Shown: positions 8,233-16,027 of the stretch, in pieces
Numbering within the stretch: position 1 is the stretch's first letter
Layout of the letters: each line of letters opens with the position of its first letter
From: an uncultured Oscillospiraceae bacterium
Lineage (GTDB): Bacteria; Bacillota; Clostridia; Oscillospirales; Oscillospiraceae
Assembly: GCA_934589155.1 (NCBI GenBank)
Contig: CAKTNP010000009.1
Location: 1 to 59,936 of the forward strand
Direction of reading: 5' to 3'
Length of the DNA stretch: 59,936 bases
The notes under the pieces: model-generated
What the model saw: only the letters and a program-made list of their open reading frames with translations
Databases searched by the model: none
Told to the model about the DNA's origin: nothing
Program-made: the position numbers and the translations under genes

Positions 8233-9073
8233 GGTAGAGTATCCTTTCATTCAGAATTTCCTGGGAATCCAGCCGATCAAATAGCGTGAGCTGCACACAG
8301 GATCGGGCCAGCTCTGTGGTGTCGTAGTTGGAGATCAGCAGCTCCGGGTACCGTTTTCCGTTTTCGTATCGCTGCGCAATGTTGGATAGTCGGGAGATAC
8401 CCTCAACTACAATGCCGGGGCGGTCATACAATGCCCGGATCTCAGGACAGTCGTTGTAGGAGAGCAGAAATTTTCCCTTGATCCCAAGCAGTGCGTCGAC
8501 AAGTCCGGCATGGTCAAAGCCGTCTTCGGAAACCGCCTCGTAGTACTGATCTGCGTTGTAATACGGCGGGTCACAGTAAAAAAAACTCTCCGGACGGTCA
8601 TACTGCCGGATGAGCTTCACACAGTCCTTGTTTTCGATGACGACCTTTTGCAGCCTGCCTGCCGCCGATTCGATCAGCGGAAAGTTGTTCCACATGGCAT
8701 GGGGCTGGCTGCCGAAGGTCGATGTTCCGGCTGCGTAGCTATACCGGATCAGCGCATAGTAATAGGCGGCCCGACGCACATCCGGGAGCATGGCTTGGGA
8801 ATGCAGCATTCTCTTCATATACTCGAAGTCCAAGCGGGAATTGAGCATATACCGCAGCTCGTCCCGCAGGGCCTCCGGCTGCTCCCGGACGCAGCGGTAC
8901 AGGTTCACAAGATTGCCGTTGAAGTCGTTGAACACTTCAAAATCGTTGCCGGGAGGCTTGTGGAATAGCACCCATCCGGCCCCGCCGAACACTTCGATAT
9001 ACCGTTTGTAGTTTCGCGGGAAGCGAGCAAGGACCTCGTCACGAAGGGCTTTCTTTCCGCCGACCCACGCCAT
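8222..9073 (-). CDS. DNA adenine N6-methyltransferase (Dam/D12 class)
   Basis: About 283 residues. It has the D12-class layout: an SAM-binding start FMAWVGGKKALRDEVL, a second motif EVFGGAGWVLF, and the catalytic DPPY in FFYCDPPYYNADQYY. It probably methylates adenine in element or host DNA, protecting against restriction or acting in regulation. No restriction enzyme is adjacent, so it is likely an orphan. The first ATG (9073) is 19 nt from the ribosome-binding site. An ATC at 9085 lies 7 nt after a near-perfect AAGGAGGTGAT and would give INSFMAW, a normal N-terminus for the family; the start is therefore uncertain. Confidence 0.85.
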   Translation of the reverse strand: MAWVGGKKALRDEVLARFPRNYKRYIEVFGGAGWVLFHKPPGNDFEVFNDFNGNLVNLYRCVREQPEALRDELRYMLNSRLDFEYMKRMLHSQAMLPDVRRAAYYYALIRYSYAAGTSTFGSQPHAMWNNFPLIESAAGRLQKVVIENKDCVKLIRQYDRPESFFYCDPPYYNADQYYEAVSEDGFDHAGLVDALLGIKGKFLLSYNDCPEIRALYDRPGIVVEGISRLSNIAQRYENGKRYPELLISNYDTTELARSCVQLTLFDRLDSQEILNERILYHEI

Positions 9074-9204
9074 AAAGCTGTTGATGGAATCACCTCCTTT
9101 GCGGAGGCGTCTGCGCATACAAAGGTTCCGCAGAAAACAGAAAGAAGCCGTTTTCCATGTACGGAACATCCATACACGCAAAACGACCTCTTTGATTTAG
9201 ACTT

Positions 9205-10254
9205 TTAGCAGAGCTTCATTTCCTCGGCCTCCTGCGGGGAGGTGTCAGAAAGGAAATCGGAGAAATTTTCTCTTTCACCGGAAAAGTTCGGACTTGTTTC
9301 TTCGTCAAGCGGGATATATTCGCTTTTTCCAAAGTCCAGCGGCTCTTTCAGAATCACAGAGCCACCATGGTTGACACCGACACTCGGTTCTACGGAGCAG
9401 AATTTGCCGCCGTCATCGCTGTGGCGCAGGTGGTAGCAATACAGCCCCTCCGGAATGTCTGCATCCGTCAGTCGGGCATTTGAGAACAGTGCTGTTTTAC
9501 CGAGCAGCTCGATCTTCTCGTATTCATCATCCTCCAGATTGACATAGTCTGTACCGGCTGCATTCAGAGCGAGTCCATAGTCCAGCGGTTCCAGCCCCAT
9601 CAGCTCACAGCCGAGATCAATGGCCTCCCGCTCTGTTTCGGGAAACCATTCTTCGATTCGTACTCCGTTCTGATAGCGGTATCTGCCGCAGTTATGGCCG
9701 ATGTCCTCATCGGCCCACTCGTGCTCGATCTCCACATTGGGGAACATCTCCGCCAGCTTTTCCATTACCGGGTGCGGAGCAGACCATGCCGTCAAGAAGT
9801 TCAGGGCGTCCCCATCCTGATAGTCTACTTTCGCCTCACCGTAGCCGTAGGAATTCCATTTAGTGCCCCAATGATGGTTACGCCACCCATACCATGTGGG
9901 TACTCCGTATAGGCGAATGTTGTTCCAAGCGGCTTTTCCAAGTTCCCATTCTTCTGGACGGATATCCGAGCGCTGCCGAAGGAAAGCGTCCTCACTTTTG
10001 TGAGGAATGTTCTCAAGATCGTCCTGATGGATCGTTCCGCCGAGGGTGTAGACCTCGATAAAATCCTGATAGGCTTTCAGGCCGGTACTCGTCTGGCTGC
10101 CTGCCTCGATATTCAGGCTCTCCGGCATGGGTATGATCTTATTAAAATCTACTGAGCCGATTCCAAGATCATCATACTGGATGGCCTCCAGCATGGCTCG
10201 GATCTGCTCAGGCTCTCCGTGCAGCGTCAGCACATTTGTTACATGGTTTGGCAC
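9205..10254 (-). CDS. YubB/ferredoxin-like-domain ICE protein (DUF1281-like)
   Basis: 349 residues starting MPNHVTNVLTLHGEPEQI, the typical opening of the YubB/api_92-like ferredoxin-fold family found on plasmids and ICEs. The middle (about 130-200) has the signature WNSYGYGEAKVDYQDG ... TAWSAPHPVMEKLAEMFP ... WADEDIGHNCGRY, also typical of that family. The C-terminal third is acidic and variable. The function is unknown; the family travels with conjugative DNA and is thought to be accessory. Confidence 0.75.
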   Translation of the reverse strand: MPNHVTNVLTLHGEPEQIRAMLEAIQYDDLGIGSVDFNKIIPMPESLNIEAGSQTSTGLKAYQDFIEVYTLGGTIHQDDLENIPHKSEDAFLRQRSDIRPEEWELGKAAWNNIRLYGVPTWYGWRNHHWGTKWNSYGYGEAKVDYQDGDALNFLTAWSAPHPVMEKLAEMFPNVEIEHEWADEDIGHNCGRYRYQNGVRIEEWFPETEREAIDLGCELMGLEPLDYGLALNAAGTDYVNLEDDEYEKIELLGKTALFSNARLTDADIPEGLYCYHLRHSDDGGKFCSVEPSVGVNHGGSVILKEPLDFGKSEYIPLDEETSPNFSGERENFSDFLSDTSPQEAEEMKLC

Positions 10255-10266
10255 ACATTCTTCCTC

Positions 10267-10545
10267 CTATTCCATTTTCATCTCAAAGCCCTGCGCTTCC
10301 TGTATCGTCTGTTCTTCCGCCAACTCCGCCGCCGTGAGCTTGCGGAAAACATCTTCTTCAGGGATCAGGGCGAGGGACTGCCCGTTATCCCAATGCATCT
10401 GAAGCTGACCCATATCGTCCACATGGGTCACCGTGCCTCTCGTTCCGGAAGGAACCGGTGCATACGGGTCATCCATCCGGAGCAGCTGCACCCGTGTTCC
10501 GGGTGGGTAGTGGGTCCTCATTCGTTCACGCAGTTGATCGTTCAT
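10267..10545 (-). CDS. DUF4314 protein
   Basis: 92 residues. The core, YPPGTRVQLLRMDDPYAPVP then GTRGTVTHVDDMGQLQMHWDNG, is an SH3-like barrel matching DUF4314. It is common in Firmicutes ICEs and phages, often fused to or beside larger plasmid proteins. The function is unknown. It lies 12 nt upstream of the YubB-like gene in the same operon. Confidence 0.78.
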   Translation of the reverse strand: MNDQLRERMRTHYPPGTRVQLLRMDDPYAPVPSGTRGTVTHVDDMGQLQMHWDNGQSLALIPEEDVFRKLTAAELAEEQTIQEAQGFEMKME

Positions 10546-10560
10546 TGGTCGTGACTCCTT

Positions 10561-11418
10561 TCATTCCAGTTTCATTGTTTCGAGTTCGGGACCGGCAGAC
10601 ATCCGTTGGTGGAAGGCAGTTTCATTTTCCATGAAGTAGTCGCTGCCGCTGTTCCAGAAGGAAACATAGATCTCACCGTCGGCAGTACGGATAGGGCGCT
10701 GCTCCAGCCCCTCACCGAAGCCGTCTGCTGCCTGCCCGATCAGCTCGTCGATCCATTCCTGTTCTTCTGCCGGGGAAAGGACTTCCCGCAGCCCGGTACA
10801 GATCACACCGAACAGTTCTCCGTTGACCTCCTGCACATCCCAGACGGCAGAGACGATCTTGGCCTTAGCGGACTCGCTGCCGTCGAAGTAGTCGGCCATA
10901 TCGTTCAGATCCTCGTTTTGCTCCTTTTGAAGCAGCTCCCGGATCGCTCGCTCATTGTCGAGCGCATAGCCGTTGTCCACCTCATACCAATCGCCGTATT
11001 CCTCGTCCGTCATACGGACCTGAAGCGGGCAGTAGTAGTTGACGGTTACGGCGATCAGGTCCGCTGTCATTGCCTTGATGTCTGCCAAGACCGCCTGCGG
11101 CGAGTGATACTGCCCATAGACGATGCTCTGCTCGATCTCATGCTGCACCTCCGGTCTGGCGTGTACCACAGCGTGAGCACACACATTGGCGTCCTCCAGC
11201 GAATGGGAGGGTCGGAACAGAACCGCAAGATTTTGCTCGATGTCCGACTCGGAATAGAGCTTGACGGAGATCGGCTGATCTTCCTCATCCAGAATCGGAA
11301 TGTCCTTGGCCCGCCTGCGGATACCGATCTGCGACAGTTCATATTGCAGGCTCAGACGATCCATGGGCAGCTCCACAATGGCGGTCTGTTCGTTGTGCGA
11401 GATCACGGCTTTAAGCAT
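10561..11418 (-). CDS. Acidic ICE protein of unknown function
   Basis: 285 residues. The N-terminus MLKAVISHNEQTAIVELPMD leads into a region predicted to be mixed alpha/beta, and the C-terminal part is strongly acidic (DGSESAKAKIVSAVWDVQEV, EEQEWIDELIGQAADGFGEG). I recognise no catalytic motif. The acidic composition and ICE context would fit a DNA-mimic anti-restriction protein, but nothing in the sequence proves this. The ATG at 11418 overlaps the previous gene's end by 8 nt. Confidence 0.6.
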   Translation of the reverse strand: MLKAVISHNEQTAIVELPMDRLSLQYELSQIGIRRRAKDIPILDEEDQPISVKLYSESDIEQNLAVLFRPSHSLEDANVCAHAVVHARPEVQHEIEQSIVYGQYHSPQAVLADIKAMTADLIAVTVNYYCPLQVRMTDEEYGDWYEVDNGYALDNERAIRELLQKEQNEDLNDMADYFDGSESAKAKIVSAVWDVQEVNGELFGVICTGLREVLSPAEEQEWIDELIGQAADGFGEGLEQRPIRTADGEIYVSFWNSGSDYFMENETAFHQRMSAGPELETMKLE

Positions 11419-12100
11419 GGCGCACCTCCGTTTCCAGCACTGCCGCACCGAAGCGGGCGATGGTGACAGCCTGCACGATCAGGCGAAAGGCCCGATCTGA
11501 GATCACGCTGCTATCAGCCAGCTCACACAGCGAGATCTGCCGCTCGCCGGTTTGCAATTCTTTGACCGCTTTCCAAATAGCATAGCAGTCTGTGGACACA
11601 TCGCCGAGGCGCACCATCTGCAGATCGACTTTGCCACGGTCGGAAAGGTATCGTCTTGTCTTGGACCACAAGGTGTGATCCGCAGTCAGAAGATACAGCA
11701 CAGCAAGGCTGCGATGATCCGGTTTTCGCAGATACAGTTTCTGCGACTCAAAACGCTGTCTGTGCTGATCGGTTTGAAAAATCATAGGGGCATCATCCTT
11801 TCTGTCGTAGAGATGTGAAAGCCGTCCTTGGAACGGAATATGACGTGCGTCGGCAAATGCCGCATGAACGGCTTCATGAAGAGAGGCTGCGCCGCAGGAT
11901 AGCCGGACATCCAGTACCGGGCAGACCTCCATAGAGCATCCTTTCTTTTTTCTGTGGTAGAGGCAGAGCCTGCAATCGCAGTCCGCTTTGCTGAATGGAT
12001 ATGCCCTACGGAGTCTGCCTCCGCCTCGTTGGTTTCCGCCGGGTGGTCGCTGCATGATGGCCTCCATGCTGTTGAGGGCAGGTGTACTTGTGAAATACAT
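11411..12100 (-). CDS. ICE protein with Cys-rich N-terminus and DUF6075-like C-terminus
   Basis: 229 residues. The N-terminal half carries a cysteine pattern (CDCRLCLYHRKKKGCSMEVCPVL written as separate Cys at about 41, 43, 46, 55, 60) that could be a zinc-binding ribbon. The C-terminal half (from MIFQTDQHRQRFESQ, then HRSLAVLYLLTADHTLW, GDVSTDCYAIWKAVKEL and LADSSVISDRAFRLI) resembles a helical ICE-associated family that I recall as DUF6075. It may be a fusion of two small genes that are usually separate. AAAGGAG lies 8-9 nt before the ATG. It is the first gene of the visible ICE operon. Confidence 0.6.
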   Translation of the reverse strand: MYFTSTPALNSMEAIMQRPPGGNQRGGGRLRRAYPFSKADCDCRLCLYHRKKKGCSMEVCPVLDVRLSCGAASLHEAVHAAFADARHIPFQGRLSHLYDRKDDAPMIFQTDQHRQRFESQKLYLRKPDHRSLAVLYLLTADHTLWSKTRRYLSDRGKVDLQMVRLGDVSTDCYAIWKAVKELQTGERQISLCELADSSVISDRAFRLIVQAVTIARFGAAVLETEVRHA

Positions 12101-12130
12101 TTTGATCGCTCCTTTTCATGAAATAGAAAA

Positions 12131-12160
12131 AGCCCGAAGTCTTTTGCAAAACTTCGGGCT
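12131..12160 (-). terminator. Hairpin directly upstream of the ICE operon
   Basis: A 10-bp stem (AGCCCGAAGT/ACTTCGGGCT) is followed on the minus strand by TTTTTCTATTT. It is a good intrinsic terminator whose T-run ends only about 25 nt before the ribosome-binding site of the first ICE gene. Confidence 0.75.
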
Positions 12161-12175
12161 TGGAAAATACAAAAC

Positions 12176-12202
12176 GGCGGACAAGTTAAAAACTTGTCCG
12201 CC
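12176..12202 (-). terminator. Second hairpin upstream of the ICE operon
   Basis: A 12-bp stem (GGCGGACAAGTT and complement) with a 3-nt loop, followed on the minus strand by GTTTTGTATTTT. Together with the hairpin at 12131 it forms a tandem terminator or attenuator. Confidence 0.7.
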
Positions 12203-12307
12203 GTCTGCGAATATTGGGTTGTACGGGAGTTCGATACTGCACCCAAAGGGAAAACAGCGGTTTTACATCTTTAAATATGCATCTCAAAATCCCGGTATCA
12301 GGGCAGC

Positions 12308-12360
12308 AAAAAACCCCGATAAAATCGGGGTTTTTGCGGAACATATCTTTTTTATGTTCC
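12308..12360 (-). terminator. ssrA 3' hairpins and terminator
   Basis: Two stems follow the tmRNA CCA end on the minus strand. The first is GGAACAT...ATGTTCC (12338-12360), 5 nt after the tmRNA end. The second is AAACCCCGAT/ATCGGGGTTT (12311-12333), which ends in TTTTTT and is a typical intrinsic terminator for ssrA. Confidence 0.75.
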
Positions 12361-12365
12361 TTTTA

Positions 12366-12718
12366 TGGTGGAGGCGAGGGGAGTCGAACCCCTGTCCGAA
12401 AGCAACTCAAAAAGAACTTCTCCGGGTGCAGTTTGTTATTTACATTCCCTTTTCCCGGCGGGAGCAAACACCCTACGGGAATCGGTAGCTTCATGATTCA
12501 TGGTGCGGGCAAAGCTTACCGCACGCACGGGCACCACTAAAATGACACCCTAGCCCGGCTCGTGGTCCTTCCGGGGAGGATGGGCGCGCCTAATTAGGCC
12601 GCCTGAGCAACGTAAGTGTTGTCAGTTAAATTTAAAAAAGTTACCCGTTTTATCGTGGTCAGGCGCCACGACCCGCTATTCCAGTCTTGCTGCCCCCGTC
12701 GAAATCCGGTACGCCCCC
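12366..12718 (-). ncRNA. ssrA: tmRNA (transfer-messenger RNA)
   Basis: The 5' end starts GGGGGCG and contains the universal GGATTTCGACGGGG. The 3' end has the T-arm GGTTCGACTCC and finishes CGCCTCCACCA. The 7-bp acceptor stem pairs GGGGGCG with CGCCTCC (one G-U). The internal reading frame ends T-D-N-T-Y-V-A-Q-A-A then TAA, so the tag ends -VAQAA. The tag's first residue is uncertain because the frame stays open further upstream. With SmpB, encoded about 580 nt upstream on the same strand, it rescues stalled ribosomes and tags the peptides for proteolysis. ssrA 3' ends are frequent ICE integration sites, and ICE genes start about 265 nt beyond the 3' end here. Confidence 0.95.
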
Positions 12719-12732
12719 AGATCGATAGGGTG

Positions 12733-12752
12733 CCCGGGGCCGGAGCCCCGGG
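12733..12752 (-). terminator. GC-rich hairpin between cyclophilin gene and ssrA
   Basis: An 8-bp stem CCCGGGGC/GCCCCGGG with a 4-nt loop sits just after the cyclophilin stop. No T-run follows, so it may be a processing site or a weak terminator rather than a full one. It leaves only about 14 nt before the tmRNA 5' end, and no clear promoter is seen there; ssrA could be co-transcribed from smpB. Confidence 0.5.
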
Positions 12753-12758
12753 TAATTT

Positions 12759-13295
12759 TTAGAATCTGCCGTAGGGATCCTTCAGCTTATTGGGCTCGGG
12801 ATAGTCTACACCAAAGGTGTCCACGGTCATTTTCTTGATCCTCTGCTCCTGGATGGGGCGGTCCATCCGGTCCGTGGAGGTTTGAGCAATGGCGTCCACC
12901 ACGGCCATGCCCTCGGTGACCTTGCCGAAGGCGGCATACTGGCCGTCCAGGTGCTTGGCATCCTCGTGCATGATGAAGAACTGACTGCCGGCGGAGTTGG
13001 GAGACTGGCTCCGGGCCATGGACAGGACCCCCCGCTTGTGCCGCAGGTCGTTCTTAAAGCCGTTGTAGAAGAACTCGCCCTTGATGCAGTAGCCCGGGCC
13101 GCCCATGCCGGTGCCCTCGGGGCAGCCGCCTTGGATCATAAAGCCGGGGATCACCCGGTGGAAGATCAGGCCGTCATAAAAGCCGGACTTTACCAGGCTG
13201 ATGAAGTTATACACGGACTGGGGCGCCACATCGGGGTACAGCTCCGCCTTAATGATGCCGCCGTTTTCCATTTCAATGGTCACAACAGGATTCAT
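12759..13295 (-). CDS. Peptidyl-prolyl cis-trans isomerase, cyclophilin type
   Basis: 178 residues with the cyclophilin signature: FHRVIPGFMIQGGCPEGTGMGGPGY, catalytic Arg in FHR, GVLSMARSQSPNSAGSQFFI and LDGQYAAFGKVTEGM. No signal peptide, so it acts in the cytoplasm on prolyl bonds during folding. The ATG at 13295 is favoured over a TTG at 13301 because AAAGGAA lies 9-10 nt upstream. It begins 2 nt after smpB, so the two are co-transcribed. Confidence 0.92.
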   Translation of the reverse strand: MNPVVTIEMENGGIIKAELYPDVAPQSVYNFISLVKSGFYDGLIFHRVIPGFMIQGGCPEGTGMGGPGYCIKGEFFYNGFKNDLRHKRGVLSMARSQSPNSAGSQFFIMHEDAKHLDGQYAAFGKVTEGMAVVDAIAQTSTDRMDRPIQEQRIKKMTVDTFGVDYPEPNKLKDPYGRF

Positions 13296-13297
13296 AA

Positions 13298-13771
13298 TCA
13301 ACGATTCCTTTCTTTCATGGCGCGATCCATTTGCCGTTTCGCGTCTTTTACCGCGGCATCCTGCCGCTTGTCATAGAGTTTTTTGCCCTTGCACAGGCCG
13401 ATGGACAGCTTCACCCTGGCCCCTTTCAGATACACCGACAGAGGGATGATAGAGTAGCCGTCCTGCTTGACCTTACCATAGAGCCGCATGATCTCCCGCT
13501 TGTGCATCAGGAGCCTACGGGGCCGCTTGGGATCCTTGTTGAAGATATTGCCCTGCTCATAGGGGGAAATATGCATCTGGTTCACCAGAAGCTCCCCGTC
13601 CTTGATGCCGCACCAGGAGTCCTTTAGGGTGAGGTTCCCGGCCCGGATGGACTTGACCTCGGTGCCGAACAACTCGATACCGGCCTCGAACTCCTCCTCC
13701 ACGAAATACTCATGGTAGATCTCCCGGTTTTTGGCGATCAGCTTAATGCCCTTCTTTTCCGTTTCCCTCAC
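13298..13771 (-). CDS. smpB: SsrA-binding protein SmpB
   Basis: About 154-157 residues with SmpB features: KLIAKNREIYHEYFVEEEFEAGIELFGTEVKSIR, the HISPYEQGN segment, and the basic C-terminal tail (KRQMDRAMKERNR) that enters the mRNA channel. It binds tmRNA and delivers it to stalled ribosomes. A TATAAT (13787-13792) lies just upstream, so the leader is very short. The GTG at 13771 overlaps the GGGAGG ribosome-binding site and so cannot easily be used; an ACG at 13762 is 8 nt from GGAGG and gives (M)EKKGIKLIAKN, a typical SmpB N-terminus. Confidence 0.96.
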   Translation of the reverse strand: MRETEKKGIKLIAKNREIYHEYFVEEEFEAGIELFGTEVKSIRAGNLTLKDSWCGIKDGELLVNQMHISPYEQGNIFNKDPKRPRRLLMHKREIMRLYGKVKQDGYSIIPLSVYLKGARVKLSIGLCKGKKLYDKRQDAAVKDAKRQMDRAMKERNR

Positions 13772-13809
13772 CTCCCAGTGTAATTCATTATATCACGGCT
13801 GTCAAGATT

Positions 13810-14481
13810 TCAGCCGGGAAAGAGCAAACTTTCCAAGTCCCCCACGGCGTCCAGGCAGTGCGCGGCGTGGGACGCCATAAAGTCCCGGAGCTCCGGCACA
13901 TTGGTCCTCCCCCACCCTGCCCAGGCAAAGGCGGCTTTTCGGGCTTTCGCCATGCGGTATCCCGTCATCAGATCGTCCACCACCAGCATTTCGGAGTAGT
14001 CGATCCCACATTTCTCCCGGATTCGGTCCAGGGCGTAGGGCTCCGGCTTCCGCTGGGCGGGCTCCAGCTCCCAGCCGAAGATCAAATCCGGCTGGAATCC
14101 GAAATGGGACCCATAATCCCGCTCGATGTTGGTCCTGCAGGAATGGGAGGACACGCAGATCTTTCCTCCCGCTCCCCGATAGCGGGCCAGCAGCTCCCGC
14201 AGACCCGGAAAGGCCGGTGGCATATGCGTCATAGCATACTGGAGCCACATCCGAAACTGCTCCGCCAGCTCCGCATCCGACAGGCCGTAGCCCTCCTGGC
14301 AAAGGGCAACGAAGCCCTTCCCGGAACACCACCGGGTAAACTCCGGCAGCGCAGGCGGCCGGGCCCCGGGCCGGAACTTCGCCAGCATTTCCAAGAAGGC
14401 CGGATAGTTCACCGTCTCCTCGCTGCGGACCACCGTGTCGTCATGGTCCAGGACCAGGCAGCGGTACATCAGGCCGTTCAT
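13810..14481 (-). CDS. HAD-superfamily phosphatase
   Basis: 223 residues with HAD motifs: I DHDDTVV (about 12-18), II CVSSHS, III the Lys in QRKPEPY, and IV MLVVDDLMTG. An alpha-helical cap lies between motifs I and II. It probably dephosphorylates a small phospho-metabolite; the substrate cannot be read from the sequence. The ATG at 14481 overlaps the alarmone synthetase stop by 4 nt, so the pair is translationally coupled. Confidence 0.85.
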   Translation of the reverse strand: MNGLMYRCLVLDHDDTVVRSEETVNYPAFLEMLAKFRPGARPPALPEFTRWCSGKGFVALCQEGYGLSDAELAEQFRMWLQYAMTHMPPAFPGLRELLARYRGAGGKICVSSHSCRTNIERDYGSHFGFQPDLIFGWELEPAQRKPEPYALDRIREKCGIDYSEMLVVDDLMTGYRMAKARKAAFAWAGWGRTNVPELRDFMASHAAHCLDAVGDLESLLFPG

Positions 14482-15188
14482 GCCTTCCAGCCGGGCCGCA
14501 GATCATCCCGGCCCTGGTCGGCGTTGACCCGGCGCTGGAGCTCCTCCATCCGCCGGTCCAGTCCGGCGCTGACCTCGGCGCACTCCTTCAGCTCCCGCTC
14601 GATCTCCTCCGGATTGGAAACGTTCTTCTTGTACCGGATCTTGTGTTCCAGGCTGGCCCACCAGTCCATGGAAATAGTGCGGAACTGCACCTCCACCTTC
14701 ATCATTTTTTTCTGATTATGAAGGAAAATGGGCACCTCCACGATCAGGTGCAGACTGCGGTAGCCGTTGGGCTTGGGATTGGCGATATAATCCTTCTTTT
14801 GGATCAAAACCACGTCGTCCTGCCGCAGGAAAGCCTCGGACAGCAGATAAATATCCGTGGGATAGGAGCAGATCACCCGGACACCGGCGATGTCTGTCAG
14901 CTCCTGCTCGATCTTCTCCGCGGTGATGGGAAAGGATACGCCCCGGCGCTTCAGCTTTTCGGCGATGCTCTCCGTGGATTTGAGCCGGGTCTTGATGGCC
15001 TCGATGGGGTTACGGTCGTATTGCAGGGACAGCTCCTCGTTGAGTACGTTGAACTTGGTGGCCACTTCCATCATAGCGCAGTTGTAATAGGCCATCAGCT
15101 CCCGATAGGAGTAGATCTGGCCCTGGATCATGCTCTTGAGGCTGTTGGTGATTGGAAAATTGATCAGGGGTTTGCTGGACAGATCCAT
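14478..15188 (-). CDS. Small alarmone synthetase (GTP pyrophosphokinase family)
   Basis: 236 residues, containing only the RelA/SpoT synthetase domain: DIAGVRVICSYPTDIY, KPNGYRSLHLIVEVP, EVQFRTISMDWWASLEHKIRYK. There is no HD hydrolase or TGS domain, so this is a RelP/RelQ-type enzyme that makes (p)ppGpp from ATP and GDP/GTP. It follows DUF4097 and LiaF-like genes of the envelope-stress kind, suggesting that envelope stress is linked to alarmone production (inference). Confidence 0.9.
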   Translation of the reverse strand: MDLSSKPLINFPITNSLKSMIQGQIYSYRELMAYYNCAMMEVATKFNVLNEELSLQYDRNPIEAIKTRLKSTESIAEKLKRRGVSFPITAEKIEQELTDIAGVRVICSYPTDIYLLSEAFLRQDDVVLIQKKDYIANPKPNGYRSLHLIVEVPIFLHNQKKMMKVEVQFRTISMDWWASLEHKIRYKKNVSNPEEIERELKECAEVSAGLDRRMEELQRRVNADQGRDDLRPGWKA

Positions 15189-15208
15189 GATCGGATCCTC
15201 CTTTTTCT

Positions 15209-16027
15209 TTATGTTGCGGAGACCTCCGGCAGGAACCGGATCCGAATGGAGCCCACGCCGCCGTCCACCTGGACCAGGGTATCTCCGGTGCCGAACACGG
15301 CGCCGTCGGCCAGGTCGTTTCCGGCCACGTTGATGGAGCCAATACCCTTATCCACCAGGATCCGATAGTTCTCCTGGCCGATGAAGGTCAGCTCCGCGGC
15401 GCCCACGCCCATATCCAGCTTGCTCTGGCCCGTGAGCTTGGCGGTGAGCTCCAGCTTTCCGACACCCATGTCCAGGTCCAAATCATGAAGCGTGCCGGAG
15501 GATACGGTAAGACTCCCCACACCGCCGTCAATGTCCGCGCGTTCCGTGGCGCACAGCCGGGAGATCTCCACCTTGCCTGCGCCCAGATCCAGGTCCAGGT
15601 CCTTGGCCTCCAGATCCTCGATATGTACCAGCCCGGCGCCGGTGCTCAGCTTCGCCCGGTCGAATACCGTATCCCGGGGAATGGTCACGGTCAACTGGGC
15701 CCGGTTCTTGCCGGTGGTCCATCTGCTCTTCTCTTCGATCTTCACACAACCGTCCTGGTTCACCACCGAAAGACTCGTCAGGTTGGATTCCACCTCGAAC
15801 CGGTCTCCGGACCGGATGGTGAGCTCCGCCGCCGACAGATCGATGTCCAGGGAGCGGATCTCCTCCGCTATGTCGTAGGTTTTCATTTCGCCCGCAGGCT
15901 TTTCCACACCGCCAAATAGGCTGGGCAGGAAGGACAGCCCCTGTAAAATACCGCCTAAAATAGTCAGGCACAGCAGTGCGGCCAGGGCCAGGGCCGCATA
16001 CTTGATCCCACGCTGCCAGGCACTCAT
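15209..16027 (-). CDS. DUF4097-type beta-repeat membrane protein
   Basis: 272 residues. One N-terminal membrane helix (about 10-30), then a right-handed beta-repeat domain with repeated G-x-G-x-L/V-x-I/L units (LSTGAGLVHIEDLEAKDLDLDL, MGVGKLELTAKL, KGIGSINVAG). This is the pattern of DUF4097/DUF4098, usually next to LiaF/PspC-like envelope sensors. It probably acts on the outer face of the membrane. The ATG overlaps the LiaF-like stop by 4 nt. Confidence 0.82.
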   Translation of the reverse strand: MSAWQRGIKYAALALAALLCLTILGGILQGLSFLPSLFGGVEKPAGEMKTYDIAEEIRSLDIDLSAAELTIRSGDRFEVESNLTSLSVVNQDGCVKIEEKSRWTTGKNRAQLTVTIPRDTVFDRAKLSTGAGLVHIEDLEAKDLDLDLGAGKVEISRLCATERADIDGGVGSLTVSSGTLHDLDLDMGVGKLELTAKLTGQSKLDMGVGAAELTFIGQENYRILVDKGIGSINVAGNDLADGAVFGTGDTLVQVDGGVGSIRIRFLPEVSAT

